Both the position numbers and the translations under genes were made by a program. A DNA stretch of 64,000 nucleotides, taken from the NCBI RefSeq assembly GCF_000208745.1, contig NC_030858.1:1825728-1889727 (forward strand), read 5' to 3'. Origin of the DNA: Theobroma cacao (lineage: Eukaryota > Streptophyta > Magnoliopsida > Malvales > Malvaceae). Positions within the stretch are counted from its first letter, which is position 1, and each line of letters begins with the position of its first letter. The notes under the pieces were generated by a model. The model made no database searches. It saw only the letters and a program-made list of their open reading frames with translations, and was not told the DNA's origin. Below are positions 25,901 to 37,283 of the stretch, piece by piece.

Positions 25901-28900
25901 TGATGTTGACTGCAAATTTATTGATAATATCTAAAAGGTGCACATAATAAACTGCATTTGAAATGATTTCACATAACAATTTATGCGAGGAAACATGCTA
26001 ACTATGATACATTAAGAGGTTATTTTATACCACAAAGTGGACACTAAGAAATCTTCTTTAAAATTTAAAAGTTTTATAAGAAAATGACAAACCAAAATTC
26101 TCTCTTTGAACCTTAAAAAATGCAATGGCCAAACATCAAAATGATGGCAAATACCAACTCACCTTGTCCAATTCTTATAAGCTTTTTTAGCCCATGCGCA
26201 TACCGCCTTACTCGAGGTCGATGGCCTTCTAAATCAATACTTCAGAACAAAACAGGCAGAGTAATTTATTTTTCTTTTAGAAAAAAAGATGTGGCAAAAA
26301 CTAAGTATGATACATAGAAGCATGTAGGAATCTGTAGTTATACTGCACTTAATTTTCTCACAGATAAGTATACTTCCATCTACTCTGCTCAACCTATCAA
26401 ATGGTATCTATCAATGGAATTTTCCCTCAATCTTCATAAATGCAATCAGTTACCCACAAAATTTATCTAAAATCAGTCTTTAACCGTTAACAAACTCAAG
26501 TAAGACTCCTATAGCAAGATAGATAGGAAAAATGGCTTACTCAGCCTCCATGTTTAATTTATTTCTGGTACTACTTCCCCTTGAAAGCTCATACTCAGCC
26601 TGTCCAAATAGGTAGCAAGTTACGTCAATGCATAAGAAAAAATCATGAGAGCAAAACAAATTCTTCTCTTCTAAGAAAGCAGCCACATATATGAACTAAG
26701 CCGTTTTAACTAACTCCCTTGTACCTGTTGCTTGGCATGATCAAATGCCTCCATCCATTTTCGAGCTTCTCCAGCTGTGGAACAAGCAATCTTCAAGCAG
26801 AAAAAATGTAAGTCAGTCATGAGCCACTCCAGCGCACAAGAAAAGAATATCTAACTACTAATAAGAAAGAAAAGTGACTCCAAGAGCAAATCATCAGCAG
26901 AGATAAGTGGAAAGTTCCCATTCCCCTATTCTATGGAGTAGACATCATTGCAGAACCAACAAAATGCTTCATTAATTTACTATATGACATGGTTTTACAG
27001 CTATGATTTTAAGAAACAAAAATAAAATATGGTTTTTGATTACTGAAACAATGACAATTCTGGGAACAAGGTAATCAGGATTCTAGAGCAAATTATATTC
27101 ACAAAGACAGAAAAAGGAGGTTTTCCTTTTGACTGTTGTAGCAGAATGGGGGGCCATTATCTCTTTCTTAGCACCATGGTTCAAAGATGGCTTGTTGTCA
27201 CACTCAATGGCAGTTTGGCAGTTTGAAGTTGAAAAGAACAAAGTGATTCTGCTCGTCAGTTTTAACCAGTAACAGATAGCTTTCCAAAGTGATTCAGTTG
27301 CACTTTAAGAATAAACATCAAGCAAGGAAAAAGAAAAAAAAAGGAAAAGATAAGTCAATTAGGTATTCTTTTACTAGGATGCCCGTAGAAATTGTAGACT
27401 CTCCTCAAGGTCTCTCGAAGCATCACAAGTGGTTCTCAAGGTTCAAGAGTTCTGGACAACCCTCAATTGTAGTATTATACAATGCTAGCATTACTTAGAT
27501 TAGACTCCCAAGTTATCAAAACTTTGGAACTGTAAGTATTACATGCAAAATGAGGGGCTTTGATATCTAATTGGCTTATAAAACACAAATTTTATTTCTT
27601 CCCCCAGATTATTTTCTCTCCAATCAGTAAGCACACCAGATTACCAGGCTGACACTTCTCCTGCAGAATAATCCTTAAACTTTCTCAGTGAATTTGGTGC
27701 TACTCAACCCTTACAACCATCGGCTCTTTGCATATAAGTTTACTTGTCTAACCCCCTCATTATGTTCTTTCAAAAGAGCTCCTGTCATAATCACATCTTT
27801 CCCTTCAACATTACATACTAGGCCAGAGGAAGTACTTATAAAACCTCATGCAGTCACAGAACCCAATTACAGCATTTAATATCTTAACATGTTTCAAAAT
27901 TCATTGTAGGGGGTGGAAGAAAAAGTGAGCCAAGACAGACATGCTATCACCCAAAACATTTGGATAACCTGTGACCCACAATTTCCAACTCAACAAACTT
28001 AAAGATTATACATACGAACAGAATGTCATATGTCATGTACAGTGAAAGCCAGCATCGAGCAATTATTATCAATACAATTATGTGAAACAAACTTACTTCT
28101 CCTTTCTTGGACTCATCCAATCGATTGTAAAACTGTATAACATATAGATCCTACAAATGTTTAACAAAAGAAAACCATCAAGCACAGCATTGAGCTTCAT
28201 TATTGATTGACCATAAAACATTAAAATAACCAATAGAGAAGAAAACCATGAAGTGGACCAACTTCACAAAACAGTTTAGACAATCAAAGACCCAAAAGAA
28301 AAAGGGGAAAAGAGAACTGGAAAAGAAGAAGAAGAACCACAATGTACCACCTGAGAGCAAAGTGAAAGAAAACAAAATTGTCAAATAATAACAATAAATA
28401 AATCAAATGACAACTAATACAGACTTACCCCATTATTGACTGGGCGACGCCCTAACTCCACCATCAGTGTAGGTCCTATCACACCCTTCCTGATTGGTCT
28501 CTGGACAAGGTAACATATTAGCAACCAAGACTAGAATACATAAACAAGTAAATTTGAAGAGTTCTCTGAGACACATAAATTAAGTAATTGTTCCTTCATG
28601 CACATTGGCAATAGATAGCATCATAGCAATGAAAAACATGCAACAGAATAAAAAAATTTTTCCATAAATAATATTGTATTTGAAGATCTCTCATACATTA
28701 CAATTATAATAAATATACAAATAAAGAAGGGATCTCCTTTAAAGGCAGTTAGAAACAAAACAACCTTGAAATTGAACTTTGTAATTGTAGACCTAAGTGA
28801 GATGCGACTTACTAATAACAGATGACAGTTCTACTGTCAAAGGCCCCAACATTGCAACCCATAACTTGAGTAAGAGATCTTTAAAAGCCAAATTTTATAA

Positions 28901-30038
28901 CATTGTAACAAGAAGTTAAATTCTATTAACACTGAAATGGGAACTTCTAAAGAATACAATAGTGAAGCGATGTTAGTTAAATTATGTGATCATTAAAAAG
29001 ATCACATATTATCAAGCACAATAATATGTCATTTATTTTCACTTTTGATAGCCTCACTGCATCTCGTTGAATATTGCTTTATGAACTTTAATCATCTTCC
29101 TACAAACAAAAATGCATCTAGCATTCTAAGAATTGCACTCTCTTTTGAAGGATACCCTGGAAGCAAGTATGTTAATTCCACACAAAAAGTTATACATTCT
29201 CCTTCCTCTTTCATTTCTATGTTTAATTTATTACATGATTTTCTCATCCAAGAAAACAAAAAGTAGCATGTACAGGAATCAGTACGACTCATGAAGGTTA
29301 TATACACTTCACAATCAGAAATGTCTTTAACCTTCTTTCACTTCCTATGCTTATGATAAATTAGCTAAAGGCAGCCTTGTATACAAGCTCAGTTTACTAA
29401 TTCAACAAAATTTAGGAGATAGATCAAATATTTGGACCCCAAACTCAACAACCTCAAATCTTCATCTCCCTAATTAATCTTAATCCATTCACTAAACCAC
29501 CGTAATTAGAAACAAAACTTATTTCCAACTCAACAAACTTTCAGCTGTCAATAATTAATATCCTGCTACAGCTCAAGAATCCACAACGAAATAAATCAAA
29601 ATTTCACCATACTTTAGTTTAAAAAACCCCCTGGAAAATAAGCATATCTACATTGCCTCGACGAGACAACAATCACAAGCAGCAATATATTCAAAACAAA
29701 TAAGAAAACAAAAAGGTGACGTAACGTACAACGCCGGGGTTCTCGTGAGGATCTCTTTTATACATTTCAACGTATTTGCCCTTTATAAAGAGGAAGCGAA
29801 GATGGCAATACTCGTGGCCGATCGAGTTGACTCCTATATGATACACCCACCCGAAATATTCAAAAATCCCCCTCTCGTCCCCGCCATAGCTGATGCTTCG
29901 GCTATGCCCATGTTTATGACCGCCGCTATTGTTGCCGTTATTGCTGTCGTTACTGCTGCTTCCGGTGCTGCCATCCGACCCTTCTTTCTCATGTCCTCCC
30001 TCGCCTCCCGCCTTCTTCAACGCCGTCATTGTTTCCAT
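16965..30038 (-). CDS. ENHANCED DISEASE RESISTANCE 2-like protein (PH-START-EDR2_C)
   Basis: Twenty-one exons: 30038-29730, 28500-28429, 28150-28097, 26790-26725, 26599-26541, 26239-26163, 25241-25116, 24629-24595, 24145-24045, 23968-23873, 23590-23526, 23428-23357, 22962-22792, 22224-22028, 21567-21376, 20613-20512, 19296-19249, 18666-18523, 18432-18337, 17843-17742, 17057-16965. All junctions keep phase and give 758 residues. A Gly/Ser/Asn/His-rich leader precedes a PH domain (about 50-165, starting IFEYFGWVYHIG); a START domain follows (about 225-430, with YEWDMLTGD and FSRQWFRGQDG); then a Ser/Asp/Glu-rich linker (about 475-498); then EDR2_C/DUF1336 (about 515-750) with WFKVDKATDK, LLGKFVDG and a hydrophobic GLVLGYVTSLVVDLAIL segment. 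EDR2 proteins bind PI4P and restrain defence-related cell death. This one looks closest to Arabidopsis At5g35180 rather than EDR2 itself, from recall. A second in-frame ATG lies at codon 4. Confidence 0.94.
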
Positions 30039-30320
30039 ATTACAAATTTTCCGTTCCAATGAAAGGGAAAAAATATCAATTCGTGTTTAATTTAATAAAT
30101 CAGAAGCTTTTTTTCCTTGAATCATAAAAATAGTTTTGTTTTTATTTGATTGAGAGCGGATCTAAGGGAGGGAAAGGTAAGCAGAAAGAGGCCAGGAGGA
30201 GGGAGGGAGGAAGCAAGGGGGTTATTGTTGTTGTCAGCATTTTTCTTTTCATTTTTCGTTTTTTTTTTCCCCGTTCTCGAACATAGTTGGCAATGTGGGG
30301 TCCATTGTGCTGGTTTTTGG

Positions 30321-30485
30321 GTCAATTGACTAAACTTGTTGAGGGGCGAATTTGGTAAAAAGTCCAAAGACGTCAACGTCGCTGAGAAAAATTTGTCTTT
30401 TTCGAACAATGGTCTTGCCACGTGGTCAGATATTCGGTTACCATATTGCCGCATCACTAATGTTTGGTATTTATATGACGTGGCA
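30321..30485. promoter_or_regulatory. W-box pair, G-box and ABRE-like cluster upstream of the EDR2-like gene
   Basis: GTCAATTGAC at 30321-30330 is two W-box cores (TTGAC) head to head. GACGTC is at 30369-30374, followed by AACGTC. A palindromic G-box CCACGTGG is at 30418-30425, and GACGTGGC, an ABRE-type element, is at 30478-30485. They lie about 280-450 bp upstream of the EDR2-like ATG. Such sites are bound by WRKY and bZIP factors in plants. Function here is inferred from motif content only. Confidence 0.5.
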
Positions 30486-33400
30486 AGATCGGGTTGGATG
30501 ATTGCGACTGTCGGTAATAGGAGAAGGACCCACTCCCATGACACGGAAAGAGACTTTTACATCTCAAATTTTCAACTACCCTTGTATCCCCTATTTATTG
30601 CTCATTACGAAATGGGAGAAATTACAAAATTGGGCCGGTGGAAAGGAAATAACAATTGGTTACCACAATGGCAAAAAATATTTATTTATTATGAAGGAAA
30701 AATGTCGAGTTGCAAAATTAATGAAGAAACTGCTTTTACTATATATTTAAAAAATTTTCAAAATTATATATGACTGTTTAAATTATTATTTTTAATTAGA
30801 TAATTTTTTAAAATTAACACAAATATAACTTACTTTTTAAATTTAATAATAATTATTATTTTTTACTCACGTAACATGTTGATTATCTTGATCATAAGTA
30901 AGATTATTAATAGCTTGAATGTCAAAATCATAATAAAATTTCAATTCCTCTCTTTTTCTTTTAATTGAAATAATTTTTTAAAAATTCTCTTTTTTTTCAA
31001 ATTAAAAAGAAAAGAATATGTAAATTATCGTACATCATGCACACCAGTTTGTCATGAGGGTCAAAAAGTAAAAGCAATTTCCTATATACCAATATCGTAA
31101 TTTGGCATTTCCTTGATAATAAAGATTATTGGCTATGGTAATAACCAATGTATTATTTTTACTCCACCGTCCCAATTTGTAAATCCCCCAATAATGAAAA
31201 AGCTTGGGTCTTTACTTATCATTGTTAATGTTATTTTGGTTGGTAATAGTTTGATCGAGTCTCCTTAATTTATAAGGAAAAAGAAAGCTCTATTGATTTT
31301 CTTGGATTAAGTAATCCCCTGTCAAAAACCTGTAAAAACTTTCCCTGGAAACTTTTTCTCGTCATGAGTCAACATTGTACAGAGTCACCCAGTAACAGTT
31401 GAAAAAAATAACAAAATAGCAGTGCTGATTAATTCTTTAATATGATAACATCAGACATTGTCAGTTTGGAAATTATCTCTTAAATCCCTCCAAAATTCCG
31501 GACATATAATAATTCCCAACCTTGTTGATTTGTGCTTTGTGTAATCAATCTTCTGACCTTTCAAATCCAACTGTTTGGTCTAGAAGAATGATCTGTCGTT
31601 TCTTCATTTGGTAAAGAACTAGGATGCCGACGCATCCCCCACTTTGATTTAATTCGTTTTTCTGTTTCTAACACTATTTTGTGTGGTTATTGGTAGGGCA
31701 TCGTAGCCAAAGACCTTCCTTAATAACTGTGAATAAATGATAAAATTTCAAGCCACAAATTTAGAATCAGTTCCGTATACCCTAATTAAAAATTTGCTTT
31801 TTCAAAAGCATAGATGTATAATTCTGTGGAATAAGGCATCCTTTTATGGAAGGAAAAGCGATGATGGGACAAAACCATATGAGCAAAGGAGATATTATAT
31901 ATTGCCTTTTGCAAGAGCTAATAGTGGGGAACCACGTAAAGCAGGACTGAGAAAGCTCGAAAATTATTATATGGATGCAAATTCCCAGTAGAGAATGACT
32001 TCTGGTTGTGTAGTCCTGTTCACCAGGAATTTATGATCTGTCACTTCATAATGGACCAGCTGGTGGACACGTTCTCTGCCGACCAAAGTTCTCAAGCAGT
32101 CATGCACGTGCCCCTCTTTAGTTTTGTTTGGTTTTGTCAATCAGGAACCGACTTCCCCTTGGCTGGGACAGCGGTGCCTGTGTTTATACGTAAAACCAGC
32201 TAGGCCACTGGCAACCCACCTTCGCTTGAAACGTTTGTGAACTCATCAGCTTCGTTGGGCATAGCTGGGCCGAGGTCTTGAATCAAACAGGTCCATCAGG
32301 AGGCCGCGTACAAGTTTTTTGTTACCAGAAAGAATGACACTATAAAATCATCAATCCTAATGGCCTTCCTACGTTTATCAAATTGATCAGTACTAAACCT
32401 AGGCATGCCCGTCAGAGTTTCGGTGAACTTGACAGAGTGAAAAAAAGGAGCAGGTCTGACCTTGGTATGCAAATTCTGATTAGAAAATGGCATCTTCATC
32501 ATCGTTCTGTCCTCTCTGTTTTGGTTTCATCGTTTTCATCACCATCCTGATAACCCTACAAGCTGCTTTCGGGAATTTTCCTGAGCACTCAGTTTTCCCA
32601 TATTCCAATCAGCTTCACTAGAAATTCCAGTCCATATTTTGTGTCTCGGTGTCTAACCAAGCATGTGCATCAGCGTAGCTTCCATGTTCAACTAATGCAG
32701 CTCCTTGATGAAATCGAGTATGGACACATCATTATCAACTTATGATCTGCATCAGTTGACCCGGCCTGTACCATCGCATGATATATACAAACAGGCATAG
32801 CAGTTTATTTCACTAATTCATTAATTCACATTTCAACCCAATGTTAAACTTTCACCCTGGTTGCTGCTAAGACTGGAAGGTGAACAATCATCAAGTGATA
32901 ACTCTTCTTTCAGTTGGTGATATTCACCAAATTAAGGTATGGCAGTCCGTTTGCTTAGAGAAGACTCCATATCTAATTTGCACAATATGGCGACAAACAC
33001 GCATCGTGATAACTGGAAAATTTAGAATTCCCCCACAATAAGACTTAACTTGAACAAAACAAGACATCATAAGGACAAGACATTGAATGATGACGAAGTG
33101 GGGGCTGATTGCCTTACAACAAGTCAAAGATGAACAGTCCTATAGCTGGAGAAAACGAGATGCTTCATTTCAAATGGCTTTACTGACTTGAGCAGCCACT
33201 CGCGTAAGGTTTATATATTCTTCAGATGTTTAAGCAGCATTTCCTATTTTAGACCACATTACAAACTCTGACAGGGTTTTGGAAGTTACCTGGTGAATCG
33301 CAATCTAAAAAATCTGCAACACTGACATATAAAAAACACAGGAAAAGCTGGTAACGAACAAGTGGGGAAACGTCAAGCTAGAAATTAAAGCAATGCGTAC

Positions 33401-33984
33401 AGAAAGAAAGCAATATTGACCAAAACTCTGAAATTCGAAGATAAAACATAAAAGAAAATATTGCATATCATAGTATATGTCTTCCATGGGCATCTTGATT
33501 CCTTAAGACAAATTAAAGGTCCAAATGTACTTGACGAAGTTATTTAAGAACATTTTCTGTCGTAAACGTGCCTTCCCTCTCGCCCCACCAATTCTATCAG
33601 CATCAAGCCATATCAATGCCTCCTTCACGTGGGGGCTTCAATGGCAGCATGCCGACATAGAGGGGATTGCACGCTGGGGAGAATATGAAAGCTGAGAGAA
33701 ATTTGACCAAACCAAGAGAGAAAATCCACGAACCAGGACTCTTGTCAATCCAGAAAAGGATTCAAATACAAACCATCTCTTGCGCGGTTGAGCTCTGCAG
33801 CACAGTGTTGGGCTCCAGTTCGTTGCTAGTTAAACGGGCCTTAACAAGCCCACAACATCTAGATTACTTTTGTAACGGGTATGGGCTTATTATTGCCCGT
33901 CAACAATTAAGTTTTTAATTATCCATGTTTTGGTATCAATTTGTCAAGTTTAATTTTTCTTTAGCACTATGTTTAAAAAAACTT

Positions 33985-34450
33985 TTGGATTAGTTAAGAA
34001 AATTTAAATAAGTTATTATTTTTTATTATATTAAGTTAAAATTTTTATATTTTTATTTTAAATTAAATAAATTTTTAATGATTGATTAAGTTTTATCAAT
34101 TACACTATTACTTATCTTTTTATATTAATATATTACTTATGTGGGGTTCATTCTAGAGTGAAAAATATTATATGATTAGGTTATTATATTACATTAAAAT
34201 GTTATCTCATCGTTAATTACGATATATTAAAATATCACATTATTATCAATTATGATATTTTAACATGCTACATTAACGTCATGTGATATAATACGACAAA
34301 TAATATTTTGACTAAATCAATAATTAATTTAGTTTAAAATAAAAATATAAATATTATTTGATTAAAAAAATATAAAAATATAATTGAACATAATAAAATA
34401 ATATGAGTTTATTTAAATTGTCTTTAATGGTTTAAAGATTTTTTAAAATC
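33985..34450. mobile_element. AT-rich inverted-repeat element, MITE-like
   Basis: The left flank (ATTTAAATAAGTTATTATTT, then TATATTTTTATTTTAAATTA) is matched by the reverse complement of the right flank (AATTTAAATAAACTCATATT, then TATATTTTTATTTTAAACTA). A less AT-rich core lies between, with short ATGATATTT-type inverted motifs. It resembles the segments at 45.2 and 47.1 kb. No ORF. Boundaries are approximate and no target duplication was confirmed. Confidence 0.5.
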
Positions 34451-34944
34451 TTTTACCGTTTTCTTTTTACATGTTAAGCTTGGATTTAAATTGATCCAAT
34501 AATTTTATGTTTTATCTTTTCAAAACTTCTTCCTATTCAAATTATTTGAGATTCAAACCAATATCTAAATTTGACAAATAATTTTTATAATCAATCCAAG
34601 TTGCGTTAAAATAAATTTTCTAGCAATATGCATAAGTCTTTTAAGATTTGATCAATTTTTGCTACATTTCACTATACAAATTTGTTATCATGCAAAACTT
34701 CTTAAATTATAATTGAAATTGGGTTTATGTCATTTTAAGGGTTCATCATGTTTGTTTATTACATTAACCTTTTTAATAATTTTGAGTTGAGTCGACGATA
34801 AGTGAAGCAAATTAAGTATATTTTGTCAAAATAATAATTTCAAAAGAAAAAAAGGTCTTTCCATTTACTCATTAGTGGGTAGAGTTTTTTGTTTGCCCTA
34901 AACAAGTACTAATATTATTTTTTTTTTCAATCATGTTTTAAGGA

Positions 34945-35180
34945 TATAATGTTTAAATAAATTTTTAAACCGTTAAAAAAATTTCAATAAATTTTTTATT
35001 ATTATATTTAATTATTTTTTATATTTTTATTTTTAATTAAATAGTATTTTGACTTAATTAATCATTAAGTATAAAAATTTATTTGATTTAAAATAAATAT
35101 ATAAATTTTTATTTAATTTAAAATAAAAAACTTAATTAAAAATAATAAAAATTTAAAAATTATTTTTATTTTAAATTTTC
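34945..35180. repeat. Shorter AT-rich relative of the inverted-repeat family
   Basis: This carries the same TTTTTATTTTTAATTAAATA-type arm and its inverse (ATTTAATTTAAAATAAA) around a TTAATTAATCATTAAG core. It is shorter and more diverged than the other copies. It could be a decayed or solo-arm copy, or simply low-complexity AT DNA. Confidence 0.35.
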
Positions 35181-35426
35181 TAGCATTTTGAGTTTTGCCG
35201 ACTCAATAAGCTAGGCTTTATTACGCTACTAAATAAATAGAGAAAAAAGAAAAGACCGGCCGTCCATGTAACCAATGAAACAGCTACACGTAAGCAGGCT
35301 GCAACCCGCTTGACCCTATCATCACCCTGAGGCTTTGGCGGTGGTAGATACTTACGTGAGAATAATTACATATTTCCTATTTCCAAAGAAATCCTAATTC
35401 CCATCAAACAAGCATTGAAAACCTAC

Positions 35427-35434
35427 TATAAATA
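35427..35434 (+). promoter_or_regulatory. TATA box of the PNRC-like gene
   Basis: TATAAATA lies 83 bp before the ATG at 35517, in a less AT-rich stretch (CTACTATAAATACCCCC). That spacing predicts transcription starting near 35458 and a 5' UTR of about 60 nt. Confidence 0.65.
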
Positions 35435-35516
35435 CCCCCATCGCATCTCTAATCTTCGTATTATCGCATTGGAACTTCATTTGTCTTTGGCGTTTCTTTT
35501 CCCCTTCTAAAATCCA

Positions 35517-36041
35517 ATGGCAACGGCGATTCTTCTCCCCGAAGAGTGTGTAGGTAATCGTTTACGCCACGAAACCCTGAGCCTAGCTCGTCCTTTGAGA
35601 TCTCGTGGAAACCCTAACCCTAACACGATCAAACCTAAATCCGGCAATGATGGTTCTAGCTCTCGTGGTAGGAAGAGGAGTTCAGCTAGGTTCCAATCGA
35701 ATAACAGAAGACAATCCGAATCCATGGTGGTCAAATCGCCTGGGAAGAATCTGGTGATGGGCCAGGTCAAGATCCTTAAACGCGGGGAAAAGTTGATCCC
35801 CGTTGCTGAGAAGACGAATCGTGGAAGGATCCACGGATCGAGTGGTGAAGAGGAGTCTGATTTGGCGTTGGGGTCCACGAACCGGTTGGGTCCAGATCCG
35901 GAAACGATGCAAAAGCAAATTAAGGTCAAGGAATTCAAGATTCGTAACGATCTTTTTGCCGGTTCTAATTTTGTTTCGCCGCCGCCCAGTTCGCTTCCGG
36001 TCCCTGGTTTTTTGGGAAAGACCGAAAGAACATCCTCGTAA
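35517..36041 (+). CDS. Small basic protein with C-terminal PNRC-like proline motif
   Basis: A single-exon, 174-residue, basic, Ser/Arg/Asn-rich and mostly disordered protein. I recognise one conserved segment: near the C-terminus FAGSNF followed by SPPPSSLPVPGF. This resembles the PNRC motif (FAGxxFxxPPxPSxLPxPPxxW) that in animal PNRC2 contacts mRNA-decapping and nuclear-receptor partners. Plants have short uncharacterised proteins with such a tail, so a decapping-linked role is possible but is inference. Upstream segments include GRKRSS and VKILKRGEKL. The ATG at 35517 follows a good TATA box and is the first in frame. The TAA at 36041 comes soon after the motif, as in the family. The C-terminal aromatic residue of the animal motif is not seen; FLGKTERTSS ends the protein. 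Confidence 0.68.
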   Translation: MATAILLPEECVGNRLRHETLSLARPLRSRGNPNPNTIKPKSGNDGSSSRGRKRSSARFQSNNRRQSESMVVKSPGKNLVMGQVKILKRGEKLIPVAEKTNRGRIHGSSGEEESDLALGSTNRLGPDPETMQKQIKVKEFKIRNDLFAGSNFVSPPPSSLPVPGFLGKTERTSS

Positions 36042-37283
36042 TTGTTGCGGCGATCATGAGAGCTGGTTTCGGAATGATTTCCATTAGAAAAATCAGGAGA
36101 TTGGAATTAGCGTTGGGTTTACTGTGGAATTGATTGCTACTGCATCTCATATTCTTCCTTTATTTTTTCAAGAGGAAGAGTATTGAGTGCAAGCAAAGGA
36201 AGGAGTAGAAGAATCAGTACTAGTCAGTGCCATCCGTCGTGTACTTGTCTGTTTGATTAGGTAATCGTTTGTCTAGTGACAGAAATGTATTTAGGTATTG
36301 TGTTGTTTTTCCATGATTCAATATGTACTGCCAATTATCACTTTGATTTGGTGTAACTACTATTAATTTAGCGATATTGTTGTAGGCTTAGTAGAGAAAC
36401 TTGCTACCTTCCTTTCTTTTAGTTGTTAGCTTCAATTTTCCATGATAAAATACTGAAATTTACCATTACCACTGAATTAATTAGTAAAATACTGACTCGT
36501 TCCAGTTGCCACTGAATCCTGACAGCAACAAGAAGCTTTGAGATTCAGGTAGTGTTGTTCCAATGTATTGTTCAAATTCCTGTGTGGCCCTTGAATGCTC
36601 AGGCTTTATAAATCCGGACTCGTACCAGTTGCCATTTAATCCTTACGGCAACAAAGAGCTTTGAAATTCAGGTAGTGTTTTTCCAACGTATCGTTATATT
36701 CCACCGGCGCCAGTGAATGCTCGGGCAGGGCTTGAAATAAGATTTGATCTTGCTCTGTTGGTCATTTCTGTGGGAAGCAGGTGTTTTTGATGATGAAGTC
36801 GAAAGAAAAGCAAGTTTGGGCTATGGGAACAGAATTCTGAAATGGGCTGTAAACAAGTCCAGATGCTTTCGCACAACGAATTGCAGGTGCAGTAACTAAT
36901 TTGGAGAGTTCTATTTTGAGGAAATTAAGTAAATAGAATCTGTTGGATACCACTATTTGATTGGGTTTCAAGGCTTGAAGTGCTGGTCCTGCTCCAAGCT
37001 TTACAGGACTGGGCCACTAGCATCAGAAGGCCAAAAGCCCATATTTCTATTTTTTTCCCCGTCAACCTGCCTCGAGGAAATACCGTATTTTAAAATAAAA
37101 TAAATTAGAGAAGATAAAATTATACGTATCTAAGGTACGGGAAGAAATAGCGGCAGGCAAAGCAAATATATTGCCGCCAAACAATTGCGCCTACTAAACA
37201 ATTTAGAATCTCGCTCTCACTTTTTCTCAGTTTCTCTGCTACCGAATTCAAAAACTCTCTCTTAAAAGCTCGAAAAGAAAGCA
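36042..37283. other. Intergenic region with a 123-bp duplication
   Basis: This holds the 3' UTR of the PNRC-like gene, the duplicated segment listed separately, and the promoter of the next gene. No protein-coding signal is convincing. Short antisense ORFs near 36.7-37.0 kb have no recognisable domain. Confidence 0.5.
36494..36726. repeat. Diverged 123-bp tandem duplication
   Basis: Copy one starts at 36494 (GACTCGTTCCAGTTGCCA) and copy two at 36617 (GACTCGTACCAGTTGCCA). Both continue through AGCTTTGA(G/A)ATTCAGGTAG and TTCCAA(T/C)GTAT to GAATGCTC(A/G)GGC. Copies differ by substitutions and small indels, so the event is not very recent. Confidence 0.85.

Larger units (their letters stand above)
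30039..35516. other. 5.5-kb intergenic region with divergent promoters
   Basis: This separates the EDR2-like gene (-) from the PNRC-like gene (+). Near 30.06-30.3 kb is the EDR2-like 5' UTR and promoter, with a C/T-rich tract on the minus strand. A cluster of ACGT and W-box motifs follows at 30321-30485. 31-33.9 kb has no recognisable gene, and its short ORFs match nothing I know. 33.9-35.2 kb is AT-rich with inverted-repeat elements (listed). 35.4 kb holds the PNRC-like core promoter. Confidence 0.55.

Noticed and set aside
30336..30773. 145-codon open frame upstream of the EDR2-like gene
   Set aside because: It lies in promoter sequence, has no domain I recognise, and its last third reads into AT-rich low-complexity DNA. 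It overlaps the regulatory motif cluster. Likely chance.
31737..32502. Several ORFs of 65-84 codons in the 30-35.5 kb gap
   Set aside because: No recognisable motifs, no consistent frame across plausible splice sites, and composition like the surrounding intergenic DNA.
12791..37283. Conserved plant miRNA precursors in the gene-poor gaps
   Set aside because: I scanned by eye for common mature miRNAs (such as miR156, 159, 160, 164, 166, 172, 390, 396) and found none. A lineage-specific miRNA cannot be excluded without small-RNA data.
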